DNA from: CAZHFW01 sp964531675
Lineage (GTDB): Bacteria; Planctomycetota; Phycisphaerae; Phycisphaerales; UBA1924
Direction of reading: 5' to 3'
DNA: 64,000 nt
Assembly: GCA_964531675.1 (NCBI GenBank)
Contig: CAZHFW010000017.1
Coordinates: forward strand, 15,047-79,046
Each line of letters starts with the position of its first letter. Position 1 is the first letter of the stretch. Positions 1 through 12,514 of the stretch are shown here, one piece after another. The position numbers and the translations under genes are program-made. The notes under the pieces are model-generated. The model was not told the DNA's origin. It saw nothing but the letters and a program-made list of their open reading frames with translations, and did not search any database.

Positions 1-1275
<1,275 letters not shown>

Positions 1276-1740
1276 GTCTTCCTCGTGTTTTCCGGGGCCG
1301 CAGCACGCGGCCGAAGGAAAGAAGCGACCAAAGACCGAACGCCCCGATAAAGGGGCGGGGGTCAAGGATAGGCCGTCAACTCGCCGGGGACGATGCCCGC
1401 GACCGCTGAAGCGGACGGCGAAAACGATCCGAGGACGCGACCTGTCGAGGCAACATCACGGGAGCGGGGCGCTGATCGAAGCTCTCAGGACCAAACCCGC
1501 GCAGGGCGTCCGAGACAAACCCTTCCAAAGCCCGAAGATCCTCTGAGAGCGGGAATGCGCAGCCGGAAAACCGGGGCCCTTCGTTAGGATCTGGAGACGG
1601 TCGGTCGACGTACCGGCCCATGTCGCCATGGCTGCGACCCCGCCCGCGGCGGGTGTGCTGCGGGCCTTTCCCCGGGTTTTGGATCGGATCTCGGCCCAAG
1701 GCGTCTCCGGACGCTCGAGGTGGTCCGTTCGGAGTCGCTC
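1276..1740. other. Intergenic region between divergent atpD and GH13 genes
   Basis: A 465-bp stretch with no convincing gene; short open frames in it look like high-GC noise. On the atpD side, the perfect hairpin GGCCGC-5 nt-GCGGCC at 1296-1312 would lie in the atpD leader about 20 nt before the start codon, and a second hairpin (CGCCCC-6 nt-GGGGCG, about 1339-1356) lies farther out. Neither is followed by a T run, so neither looks like a terminator. A TAGGAT hexamer near 1587 is a possible -10 box for the GH13 gene but would leave a long leader. Confidence 0.5.
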
Positions 1741-4092
1741 ATGGCCCTCGATCGAAGGAACGTTTCAGGTCGCGCACTGGCGTGCGGGCTGCTTGCTGCC
1801 TTGGCGGGCGCGCCGGCAGCTGCGCAGCTTGACAACAACGTGCAGTGGAACGGCGTGAGCCACATGGGCTGGAACGACCGCCGCCCGCGCGTGCCGCGGA
1901 ATGGCGAGGCGTTCGTCGTGAAGTTCCAGACCGCCAAGGACGACGTGTCGTCGGCGCGCGTGCGCGTCGACACCGGGAGCGTGAGCTTCGTCAACGCCTT
2001 CAAGGTCGGCACGCAAGGCGTGTATGACCTCTGGGAAGCGACGATCCCCGCGACCGCATCCTCGACCGAGAGTTACGTCCTCGAGATCACCGACGGCACC
2101 GACACGGACTACTACAACGCGGGCGGGATGACCGACAACCTCGACCTGACCAAGCCATTTGCCCTCAACTTCACGACGCTCGAGCACGCGCCGGTCGGCG
2201 CGACCCCGGTCATCGGCGGCACGGTCTTCAAGGTCTGGTCCCCCGCTTCCACCTCGGCGCAGGTCCGGGGCACGTTCAACAGCTGGGGCTCGGCCAACCC
2301 GATGACCAAGTACGGCGAGTACTTCATCGCGTTTGTCTCTAGCGCCAGCGCCGGTCAGTCGTACAAGTACTACTTCAACAACACGACCTGGGCCACCGAT
2401 CCGCGGGCGCCGCAGGTCGACCCGATCAACAGCTACAACTCGATCATCGTGAACCAGGATTCGTACGTCTGGTCGAATCCGACCTTCGTGTCCAGGCCGC
2501 TCGAGGAGCTGGTGATCTATCAGCTCCACGTGGGAACATTCGCGGGGCGCAACGACCCCAAGGGCTCGACTCCGAATCCGTCGCGGTACATCGACGTGGC
2601 CAATCGCGCCGATCAGCTCGCGGATCTGGGCGTCAACGCGGTGATGCTCAACCCGATCAACGAGTTCCCGGGCGATTTCTCGGGCGGATACAACCCCATC
2701 AGCCCGTTCGCGATCGAGTCCAAGCTCGGCACGCCCGCGCAGTTCAAGCAGATGGTCGACGCGCTGCACCAGCGCGGCATCGCGGTCATCCTCGACGTGG
2801 TCTGGAACCACGTTTCGCCCTCGGACAACTACCTCTGGAACTTCGGGGGCACGCAGCAGTACTTCGACACGACCGCGGTGAACACGCCCTGGGGCGCCCA
2901 GTGCGACTTCGACAAGGCGGGCGTCCAGGAGCTCTTCGTCCAAGCTGCCGAGACGCTCCTGACCGACTACAAGCTCGATGGCTTCCGGGTGGACGCGACG
3001 CACTACATGACCGACTCGGGGAACACGCCCCAGTGGTCGGCGGGCCAGTCCATCCTCCGCGCGATCAACAACATCAAGAACACGCGCCACGCCGACGCGA
3101 ACACGATCGCGGAGATCTACATCGACAACAAGTGGGTCACCGACCCGACGACCACCGGCATGGGCTTTGACGCCCAGTATCAGAACGAGTTCAAGGAGGC
3201 GGTCCGCTCGGCGGTCTTCGGGGCAGCCTCCAACTCCTCGAACATGACCCGTGTCGCCAACGTGCTCGACGGCCAGGGCACGGGTGTCCAGGGCGATCAG
3301 GTGCTCAACTACTTCGAGCTGCACGACGACGTGTGGCCTTCCAACGGCGGGTCCCGCGCCGTGGCGCAGATCGACACCACCGCGCCAAACGATGACCAGT
3401 TCGCCCGCGGGCGCACCAAGGTCGCGCAGACCCTGGTCATGCTCTCGCGAGGCATCCCCGCGATCGTGCAAGGCACCGAGTTCCTCGAGAGCGATGGATG
3501 GGAGACCACGCGTCTGGACTGGTCCAAGAAGACCACGTACGCGAGCGTCTTCAAGTACTACAAGGACCTCATCGCGCTGCGGACCAGCGAGCCCGCGCTC
3601 TTCGCCAACGCGCCGCTCTGGGCCTACCACGTCAATGAGGCGCAGGACATCCTCGCGTTCGAGCGCTACCAGACCACCGGCGGCTCGTTCGTCGCGGTTG
3701 TGAACCTGTCGAACACGGATCGCGCGAGCTATCGCGTTGGCCTGCCGCGCACGGGCCGGTGGAGCGTGGTGCTCAACTCCAACGACACGCAATACGGCGG
3801 ACCGGGCGGCGGCACTTCCGGCCCGGTGACCCTTGAAGACGTCGCGGGCTCACCCTTCGCGCAGTCGGTGGTGCTGAGCCTCCCAGCCCGCACGGTGCTC
3901 CTGCTCCAGCACGAGCCACCCGGCCTGTGCCGCGGAGACGTCAACTTTGATGGCGAAGTCGATCTGAACGACTTCTTCGATTTCCTGAACGGGTTTGATC
4001 AGAACCTGCCCATCGCGGACGTCAATGGCGATCTCTCGATCGATCTCGGAGATTTCTTCGACTTCCTGGGCGCGTTCGATCAGGGGTGCTAA
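1741..4092 (+). CDS. Secreted GH13 alpha-glucan enzyme with CBM48-like and dockerin-like domains
   Basis: A 783-aa exported enzyme of the alpha-amylase clan, closest in architecture to glycogen branching enzymes. A signal peptide ends near AGAPAAAQ (about residue 29). A CBM48/E-set-like domain follows at about 139-225 (VFKVWSPASTSAQVRGTFN), then the GH13 barrel. Catalytic motifs are intact: region I DVVWNH (352-357), nucleophile D418 in GFRVDATH, acid/base E458 in AEIY, and D529 in ELHDD. The carboxy end (about 730-783) has two dockerin-like calcium-binding repeats (GDVNFDGEVDLNDFFDF and DVNGDLSIDLGDFFDF), typical of secreted planctomycete proteins. The ATG at 1741 is preferred over an upstream GTG because it gives a clean signal peptide. 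The substrate is probably an alpha-glucan; amylase versus branching activity cannot be told from sequence. Confidence 0.88.
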   Translation: MALDRRNVSGRALACGLLAALAGAPAAAQLDNNVQWNGVSHMGWNDRRPRVPRNGEAFVVKFQTAKDDVSSARVRVDTGSVSFVNAFKVGTQGVYDLWEATIPATASSTESYVLEITDGTDTDYYNAGGMTDNLDLTKPFALNFTTLEHAPVGATPVIGGTVFKVWSPASTSAQVRGTFNSWGSANPMTKYGEYFIAFVSSASAGQSYKYYFNNTTWATDPRAPQVDPINSYNSIIVNQDSYVWSNPTFVSRPLEELVIYQLHVGTFAGRNDPKGSTPNPSRYIDVANRADQLADLGVNAVMLNPINEFPGDFSGGYNPISPFAIESKLGTPAQFKQMVDALHQRGIAVILDVVWNHVSPSDNYLWNFGGTQQYFDTTAVNTPWGAQCDFDKAGVQELFVQAAETLLTDYKLDGFRVDATHYMTDSGNTPQWSAGQSILRAINNIKNTRHADANTIAEIYIDNKWVTDPTTTGMGFDAQYQNEFKEAVRSAVFGAASNSSNMTRVANVLDGQGTGVQGDQVLNYFELHDDVWPSNGGSRAVAQIDTTAPNDDQFARGRTKVAQTLVMLSRGIPAIVQGTEFLESDGWETTRLDWSKKTTYASVFKYYKDLIALRTSEPALFANAPLWAYHVNEAQDILAFERYQTTGGSFVAVVNLSNTDRASYRVGLPRTGRWSVVLNSNDTQYGGPGGGTSGPVTLEDVAGSPFAQSVVLSLPARTVLLLQHEPPGLCRGDVNFDGEVDLNDFFDFLNGFDQNLPIADVNGDLSIDLGDFFDFLGAFDQGC

Positions 4093-4104
4093 GCCCGAAA
4101 CTGA

Positions 4105-5589
4105 TCAGTTCTTGCTTTCTTCGCCCCACTCGCCTTTGAGGTGGCTCTCGGGCAGGAACCAATCGGCGGGCCAGGTCGGAGGCTCGACGCGCTGGATGAC
4201 GATCTTCCGCGGGGCCTTCCCGGGGATTGGACCGTCCACACCCCGCGGGCCCTGACGCATCATGCCGCGCGGTCCGAGCGGACGATCGCCGGGCGGGCCG
4301 CCCTCGGGACGACCTTCACCCATGGGTCCTTCCATCGGGCCCTGTCCATTCGGTCCCGGGCCATTGGGACCGGAGCCGAGGGGGCCGCCGCGCATGGGAC
4401 GCTGGCCTTCGGGAAGTCTGCCATCGGGTCCGGGGCGAGGACCGCGCGGGCCGGGGAAGGGTCGACCTTCGGGGCCTGCGGGGAAGGGTCGATCGGGCCG
4501 GCCTTCGGGGCCGCCTTCTGGGCCACCCGCCGACCCGCGATCCGGACCGCCTTCGGGACCCGGGCGACCTTCGGGCGCGGGCTGCGCATGCTGATCGGGA
4601 TGATCGCCTGCGGGCGAGGCGTTCTCGGCCGGTGCGGGTTGGGCCGATGCGTCCTCGCGCGGCGTCTGCGTCGCGGCGCCCCCTGGCGGCTGATCCTGCG
4701 CGGGCTGAGGGCGCTCGCCGTTGTCGCGGATCCCAGGCGGGCGATCCCAGTTCATTTCCATGCGCTCGAGCTGGCTCGAATCCACATCAATCCAGAGCTC
4801 GACGCGATCGGCCAGGGGCCTTGGCGTTCCCGCGCGGCGCATCGCGATGATGTGGCGCACGCGCTTGCCGTTGTCCTGGGCGATGCCCTCGTCCTTGAGG
4901 CGATAGTCCATCGAGAGCGACTTCATGAGCGTGCCCACGGACTCGAGGAAGAGCGACTCTCCGCGATCGGTGGACCAGCGCGGCCAGGCGAGCCTGGGGT
5001 TGTTGCGCTCGATCCCGCCGTCGGGCCTGATCGCCCACTCGCCCGCAGCATCCTGCCCGACGCAGACCACAAAGCCGAGCGGATGGCGGGCGCGGAGCAG
5101 GTAATGCCCGCCGCCGGTGGTGTCGAAGACCGCTTCGGCGTCTTTGGAGAGCCCGGTGTCGCTCTCGCGCATGATGTGGACTTCGAATCGGCGGTTGCCC
5201 GGACCTTCCACTTCCGACGCCGCCGCAATCACCGCGGCGCGGGCCTGACTGTCCGGCAGGGAAACCAGGAAGATCGCGCCCAGCGTCACGGTCAACGCGA
5301 GCACCGGCACACCAACGAAGCGGCTGATGCGCCGGCCGAAGACCCGACGCCCGGAAACGCGGGCGGACCGCACAGCGGTCGTGGAGCCCGCGAGGCGATC
5401 AAGCTCTGCCTGCTCGCGGAGCGCGTTCATCACGCGCTCGGTGCGACGGCCCGCGACGTTCTCGGCGCGCTCGTTCAACGCCCCGAGCATGCCGTGCATC
5501 AGAAGCTCGTCGGCCTGCGCTCCCGGCGCGGCATCCGACTCCGGCGGCAGGAAGCTGCGGTCGTGCTGATCGGCGCTGTTCGAACTCAT
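4105..5589 (-). CDS. Putative transmembrane anti-sigma factor with collagen-like segment
   Basis: A 494-aa protein whose ATG overlaps the stop of the ECF sigma gene (ATGA), so the two are translationally coupled; this is the main reason to call it an anti-sigma factor. Residues 1-89 are charged and probably cytoplasmic, 90-111 form one transmembrane helix (FVGVPVLALTVTLGAIFLVS), and 112-285 form a folded outer domain resembling planctomycete DUF sensors. Residues 340-456 are extremely Gly/Pro-rich with many G-X-Y triplets (GPEGRPFPGPRGPRPGPDG). A short conserved-looking tail follows (PPTWPADWFLPESHLKG). No zinc-binding HxxxCxxC anti-sigma motif is present. The function is inferred from context and topology. 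The G-X-Y region is shorter and less regular than true collagen and may simply be an extended linker. Confidence 0.7.
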   Translation of the reverse strand: MSSNSADQHDRSFLPPESDAAPGAQADELLMHGMLGALNERAENVAGRRTERVMNALREQAELDRLAGSTTAVRSARVSGRRVFGRRISRFVGVPVLALTVTLGAIFLVSLPDSQARAAVIAAASEVEGPGNRRFEVHIMRESDTGLSKDAEAVFDTTGGGHYLLRARHPLGFVVCVGQDAAGEWAIRPDGGIERNNPRLAWPRWSTDRGESLFLESVGTLMKSLSMDYRLKDEGIAQDNGKRVRHIIAMRRAGTPRPLADRVELWIDVDSSQLERMEMNWDRPPGIRDNGERPQPAQDQPPGGAATQTPREDASAQPAPAENASPAGDHPDQHAQPAPEGRPGPEGGPDRGSAGGPEGGPEGRPDRPFPAGPEGRPFPGPRGPRPGPDGRLPEGQRPMRGGPLGSGPNGPGPNGQGPMEGPMGEGRPEGGPPGDRPLGPRGMMRQGPRGVDGPIPGKAPRKIVIQRVEPPTWPADWFLPESHLKGEWGEESKN

Positions 5590-6113
5590 GACTCCACCCT
5601 CGAGGTGCGCACGCAGTCGGCCAGCGCGACCCGGGCCCGCTGCACGCGCTTTTTGAGCGTCTCTTCCGCGATCCCCACCGCCAGCGCGATCTGCTTGAGG
5701 AGCATCCCGCGGGCGTAAACCATGTCAACGACTTCACGCATGGAGTCCGGCAGGCCGGCCATGCACTTGACGAGCTGATCGAGCCTTTCGCCGAAGCTCA
5801 CGCCGCCTTCGGTGAGGGCGGCGTAGCGCGCATCAAGCTCCTCGAGCACGCGGGCGTCCGCGGTCGCGAGCCTGGACGAGGTTGACTTGCGCACGTGCTC
5901 CATCACCAGCATCCGCGCGATCCCGCGCAGCCAAGCCCCGAAGGGGCGGGATCGGTCGTAATCCTTCAGGCGCTTCCAGGCGACGATCATCGTGGCCTGA
6001 AAGAGATCGTCGGACGCGGAATCCGCGCCCAAAAGGCTCCGCAGGTACGCCGAGAGCATCTCGGCGTTCTCGCGGACGAGGATCTCAAAGACATCGTGCC
6101 CGTCCTGGTGCAC
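5586..6113 (-). CDS. ECF-family RNA polymerase sigma factor
   Basis: A 175-aa sigma-70 family factor with only regions 2 and 4. Region 2 covers about residues 15-76 (DDLFQATMIVAWKRL, FGAWLRGIARMLVMEHVRK). Region 4 covers about 112-168 (LPDSMREVVDMVYARGMLLKQIA then EETLKKRVQRAR). The frame stays open far upstream, but the GTG at 6113 has AAGAGG 5-6 nt before it, fits the usual length, and leaves room for the divergent kdsA promoter. The region 2 sequence resembles the planctomycete/verrucomicrobial ECF groups. It is coupled by ATGA to the membrane protein that probably holds it inactive. Confidence 0.9.
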   Translation of the reverse strand: MHQDGHDVFEILVRENAEMLSAYLRSLLGADSASDDLFQATMIVAWKRLKDYDRSRPFGAWLRGIARMLVMEHVRKSTSSRLATADARVLEELDARYAALTEGGVSFGERLDQLVKCMAGLPDSMREVVDMVYARGMLLKQIALAVGIAEETLKKRVQRARVALADCVRTSRVES

Positions 6114-6320
6114 TTGTACCTCTTGCGGCGCTGCCGAATCCGAACCGCGTGCCTGGAGATTGTCCGCCGCAGCGTGCGGGGGGACACGGTGCGGGCCTGA
6201 ATCTCCTCCGGCGGGCTGTACCGATCGCCCCAGCCCGCGGAAACAGGTTATCGGGGGCCTCCCGGACCCGATTCCCATGCGGGGACCGACCGAGGGACGA
6301 GCCGGAGCAGACCACGGCCC

Positions 6321-6326
6321 TAACCT
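6321..6326 (+). promoter_or_regulatory. Putative -10 hexamer of a leaderless kdsA promoter
   Basis: TAACCT ends 5 nt before the kdsA ATG and no Shine-Dalgarno sequence is present. The spacing would place the transcription start at the start codon. No clear -35 box is visible. Confidence 0.5.
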
Positions 6327-6331
6327 CATGC

Positions 6332-7189
6332 ATGGAACGCATCTGCCGCGTGGGATCGATCGAGATCGGAGCCGGACGCCCCCTGGTCATCATCGCGGGG
6401 CCTTGCCTGCTGGAGAGCCTCGAGCTCGGGCTGAGCATTGGACGGACGGTGAAGGCCGCATGCCAGGCGGCGGGCCTGCCGTACGTCTTCAAGGCGAGCT
6501 TCGACAAGGCGAATCGGTCGAGCATCCGTTCGCCGCGCGGGCCTGGTCTGGAGCAAGGCATGGCCTGGCTTGGACAGATCCGCGCCGAGCTTGGCGTGCC
6601 CATCACGACGGACATCCACGAGCCCGAACAGGCCATGCCTGTCGCGGCGACAGTGGACCTGCTCCAGATCCCCGCGTTCCTGTGCCGGCAGACCGATCTG
6701 CTCATGGCCGCGGGCCAGGCTGCTGCCAAGCACAAACGTGCGGTGAACGTCAAGAAGGGACAGTTCATGTCTCCCGGAGAGATGTCCGGCGCGGTGCGCA
6801 AGCTGGCCGAGAGCGGTTGCCATGACGTGATGCTGACCGAGCGCGGGACGTTCTTCGGTTATGGGCGTCTGGTCAACGACTTCCTGGGTCTTGGGGATCT
6901 GATGAGCCTCAACACCGCCGCGGGAGGCCCTCCTCCCGTGTGCTTTGATTGCACCCACTCCACGCAGACCCCGGGGACCGGTGAAACGACCGGGGGACGC
7001 CCGGACCGTGCGCCGCTCCTGGCCCGGGCCTCGGTCGCAGCGGGCGTGGATGCCCTGTTCATGGAGTGCCACCCGGACCCGTCCAAGGCCATGAGCGATG
7101 CGAGCACCATGCTCAGGCTGGACTTGGTCGGTGAGCTGCTCAGGACCCTGGCGGCCATCCGGCAGGCCACCGGCGGCCGGCGCGGCTGA
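6332..7189 (+). CDS. kdsA: 3-deoxy-8-phosphooctulonate (Kdo-8-P) synthase
   Basis: Condenses arabinose 5-phosphate with phosphoenolpyruvate to Kdo 8-phosphate, the precursor of the inner-core sugar of lipopolysaccharide, in the cytosol. The 285 aa match the family length. The signature SFDKANRSSIRSPRGPGLEQG region lies at about 54-74 and VNVKKGQFMSP farther on. In AGPCLLES, C25 occupies the position that is Cys in metal-dependent (Aquifex-type) enzymes and Asn in the metal-free E. coli type, so a metal-dependent enzyme is predicted. The gene is divergent from the ECF sigma gene and no other Kdo genes are nearby. It implies that this organism makes Kdo-containing LPS. Confidence 0.96.
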   Translation: MERICRVGSIEIGAGRPLVIIAGPCLLESLELGLSIGRTVKAACQAAGLPYVFKASFDKANRSSIRSPRGPGLEQGMAWLGQIRAELGVPITTDIHEPEQAMPVAATVDLLQIPAFLCRQTDLLMAAGQAAAKHKRAVNVKKGQFMSPGEMSGAVRKLAESGCHDVMLTERGTFFGYGRLVNDFLGLGDLMSLNTAAGGPPPVCFDCTHSTQTPGTGETTGGRPDRAPLLARASVAAGVDALFMECHPDPSKAMSDASTMLRLDLVGELLRTLAAIRQATGGRRG

Positions 7190-7399
7190 GCCCCGGTGTA
7201 CAGACCGGGCCCCGAACAGAAGGCCCAGATGCGATTTGGCTCTGAAGAAACAGGGTGAGGCGATCCGACGTATTCTGTTTGGGAGCTGGACCGCTGTGAT
7301 TGGTGCGGATTCCGCTTGGCCGCCCCGGGACGGGGCGGTACAAAGACGGTCGCGATGTGCGGCCCAGGGCCTGTGGGCTCACCTGGAAAGGATGACGGC

Positions 7400-8353
7400 A
7401 TGAAGGCTTCCCGACGTGCGATGTTGATGGCGGCTTCGCTGATCGCGCTGGCTGGCAGCTCCCAGGCCCAAGGCCAGGGCAAGGCCGAAGCCAAGCCGCA
7501 GACCGCGCTGACGCGCAGCGTGCCCGCGGTGCGTTCCACGGGTGTGCCGCAGCGCGACACGCTCCTGGCCCTCATGCGGCCCATCGTCGTCAAGTTCCAG
7601 GATCAGCGTCTGGAAGACGTCTTCGCGTTCATCCGCGAGACCACCGGCGCCGAGATGGACGTAATGTGGCAGGACGACCAGAACCCCACGGGGCTGGACA
7701 AGGAACTCAAGATCAATCTGAACTGCAACGGCCAGCCCGCGCTGACGCTTATCGAGCGCGTGCTGCAGAAGGCCGATCAGACCGCGGGCGTCAACGGCGC
7801 TTCTGGCAGCCAGTGGCAGATGGCCGACTCGGGCGAGATCCAGATCGGGCCCAAGTCCCGCCTGAACGCCTTCAAGCGCGTCGAGATCTACGACGTCTCC
7901 GACCTGATCACCGAGCTTCCCAACTACACCGACGCGCCGCAGTTCGACCTGCAGAGCGTTCTCCAGTCCAGCCAGGGCGGCGGCGGCGGACAGAGCCCCT
8001 TCCAGAGCTCCGGCCAGCAGAACCAGTCGCTCACCACCAAGCCCGTCGAGCAGCGCCTCGATGAAACCATCACGCTCATCACGCGACTGGTCGAGCCCGA
8101 GCAGTGGGAAAACGCTGGCGGCGACGCGGCCACGATCCAGCCCTACGGCAAGGCACTGATCGTCAACGCTCCCGACTACATCCACCGCGAACTCAATGGT
8201 TACAACTACTGGCCCGACTCCGCCAACGCCAGCGCCGAAGGCCAGGTCCGCCAGCGCCGCTGGGTCCAGTTCAATGGCGGGTTCCAGGCCAGCGAGCTCC
8301 AGGGCTTCGGCACCGCGCCGGTGACCGCGGTCGTTCCCAACGGCGGCGGCTGA
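7400..8353 (+). CDS. Exported protein with secretin/STN-like domains, function unknown
   Basis: A 317-aa protein with a signal peptide ending near SSQAQGQG. Residues about 50-140 (FQDQRLEDVFAFIRETTGAEMDV) resemble the short STN/N0 fold found at the start of secretins. The later segment (RVEIYDVSDLI ... ETITLITRLVEPEQWENAGG) resembles the N1-type repeat of type II/IV secretins. It lacks the outer-membrane secretin barrel, so it cannot form a pore alone. A Gly/Gln/Ser-rich linker (about 215-235) separates the halves. Such exported half-secretins are common in planctomycetes and have no assigned role that I can name. AAAGGA lies upstream of the ATG and a clear terminator follows. Confidence 0.6.
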   Translation: MKASRRAMLMAASLIALAGSSQAQGQGKAEAKPQTALTRSVPAVRSTGVPQRDTLLALMRPIVVKFQDQRLEDVFAFIRETTGAEMDVMWQDDQNPTGLDKELKINLNCNGQPALTLIERVLQKADQTAGVNGASGSQWQMADSGEIQIGPKSRLNAFKRVEIYDVSDLITELPNYTDAPQFDLQSVLQSSQGGGGGQSPFQSSGQQNQSLTTKPVEQRLDETITLITRLVEPEQWENAGGDAATIQPYGKALIVNAPDYIHRELNGYNYWPDSANASAEGQVRQRRWVQFNGGFQASELQGFGTAPVTAVVPNGGG

Positions 8354-8381
8354 GCATCACGACCGTTTTTGAACGCACAAA

Positions 8382-8405
8382 GGCCCCGGATCCCGGGGCT
8401 TTTTT
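8382..8405 (+). terminator. Intrinsic terminator after the secretin-like gene
   Basis: An 8-bp GC-rich stem (GGCCCCGG / CCGGGGCT, one G-T pair) with a 3-nt loop is followed directly by a run of T (8400-8405). It lies 28 bp after the stop codon of the gene ending at 8353. Confidence 0.85.
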
Positions 8406-8424
8406 CATGCACTGATCGCACGGG

Positions 8425-9219
8425 TCAGAACGCCGGGTGCTTGAGCGCCGGGCCCGGATCTTCGGTGATCACCCGGCGGAACGTGTCGAGATCATCCTCA
8501 TACGTCACCAGCACGCGCCGCAGGTAGAGGATGCGTTCCGCGGTCTGCGTGAGCCCGAGCTCCGTCGAAACGCCGGTGCGATAGCCCGCAGCACGGACCA
8601 TCCCCACGACCGGCTCGTCGAAGTCGCCGTAGGGATACGCGAAGGAAGTCACGGGAGTCCCGAGCCTCCTGGCGATCTCCGACTTGGGAAACTCGATCTC
8701 GCGCTTGGCGTCCTCGGGCTTCAACTTCGTGAGGCTCGGATGGCTGATGGTGTGGGACTGGACGCTCATCCCCGCAGCCTGGAGTTCCTTGAGCTGCGCC
8801 TCGGAGAGATAGCCCGGCGCACTGATGCCGTTGGTGTAGACGTAAAACGTCGCGGTCATCCCCGCGGCCTTCAAGGCGGGGAAGGCGTTGGCGTACTGGT
8901 CGTACCAGCCATCATCGAACGTGATGATGATCGGGTTCTCGGGAAGAGCGATGCCCTTCTCCAGGTGGTCGGCGAGCTGCTCGGGTGTGATGGCGTGATA
9001 GCCATGCTCGCGCAGCCAGTTCATCTGGGCTGCAAAGTCCGAGGTCTTGACGGTGTAGCGCAGCGCCGCGCGATCGGTGGTCGGGCCGAGTTCGCCCACG
9101 TGGTGGTACATGAGAATCGGAACCCGGGCCGAGGCAACGGGCGCGTGCACGCCGGAGGCAGCCAGCGAGCAGACGCCCGCCAGGACCAATCCTGCGATCA
9201 CACACGCAAGCCAAGGCAT
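8425..9219 (-). CDS. Secreted polysaccharide deacetylase (NodB/CE4 fold)
   Basis: A 264-aa exported enzyme of carbohydrate esterase family 4, which removes N- or O-acetyl groups from polysaccharides such as chitin, exopolysaccharide or peptidoglycan. A hydrophobic signal/anchor spans residues 3-30. Motif 1 TFDDG (100-104) and motif 2 HTISH (156-160) supply the Asp-His-His metal site; motif 3 is FAYPYGDFD. The opening VPILMYHHVG segment is typical of PgaB/IcaB-like secreted deacetylases. The ATG at 9219 has GAGGT at suitable distance; the GTG three codons upstream does not. The substrate cannot be named from sequence. Confidence 0.87.
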   Translation of the reverse strand: MPWLACVIAGLVLAGVCSLAASGVHAPVASARVPILMYHHVGELGPTTDRAALRYTVKTSDFAAQMNWLREHGYHAITPEQLADHLEKGIALPENPIIITFDDGWYDQYANAFPALKAAGMTATFYVYTNGISAPGYLSEAQLKELQAAGMSVQSHTISHPSLTKLKPEDAKREIEFPKSEIARRLGTPVTSFAYPYGDFDEPVVGMVRAAGYRTGVSTELGLTQTAERILYLRRVLVTYEDDLDTFRRVITEDPGPALKHPAF

Positions 9220-9252
9220 CGCGAGCACCTCAGGGAAACAGGGACCGGTTCA

Positions 9253-9284
9253 AGAAAAGCCCCGGGCGTGCGCACGCCCGGGGC
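9253..9284 (-). terminator. Intrinsic terminator of gcvP
   Basis: A perfect 26-bp palindrome (GCCCCGGGCGTGC and its complement, 9259-9284) is followed on the minus strand by TTTTC. It lies about 22 bp beyond the gcvP stop codon. Confidence 0.75.
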
Positions 9285-9305
9285 CGGAGTGAAACGCGGG
9301 ATGGA

Positions 9306-12269
<2,964 letters not shown>

Positions 12270-12514
12270 CGTGGGGAGCACCTTGGAAAGATCGCGGCAG
12301 GCGTGACCCAGAGGCGTTGCCGGATACTCCGCCGGCGTGCGCCCTGGAGACTGCACCAGACCTGAGGCGTCTTCGGTCAACATTAGGGTTCGGATGCCGG
12401 GGGTGGCAAGACCACGCGGGTGACCCGGAACCAGCTGGTACCATGGGGCGTCTGAACCGGACCCGAACGCTGCGTTCAGCAGCGGATTCTGCCCATTTGA
12501 CCCAAGGAAAGACC

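Noticed and set aside
1376..1699. 107-codon minus-strand frame between atpD and the GH13 gene
   Set aside because: Composition is Arg/Pro/Ser-rich noise, no ribosome binding site, no motif.
1765..3792. Long open frame (675 codons) antisense to the GH13 gene
   Set aside because: It mirrors the codon positions of the GH13 gene, has no recognisable motif and is a usual artefact of GC-rich DNA.
3929..4089. True cellulosomal dockerin on the GH13 enzyme
   Set aside because: The calcium-loop repeats are dockerin-like, but no cohesin or scaffoldin is present and this tail is common on unrelated secreted planctomycete proteins; a sorting or stability tag is as likely.
6114..6329. Amino-terminal extension of the ECF sigma frame by 72 codons
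   Set aside because: No homology to region 1 or 2, no ribosome binding site at its start, and it would cover the kdsA promoter; the GTG at 6113 has AAGAGG.
7200..7217. Hairpin CCCGGT/ACCGGG after kdsA as a terminator
   Set aside because: Only a 6-bp stem and no following T run.
12270..12514. Possible glycine riboswitch in front of gcvP (CCGAAG and CTCAGG strings on the minus strand)
   Set aside because: The two strings are too close together, the stem between them is missing, and no second aptamer or expression platform is visible.
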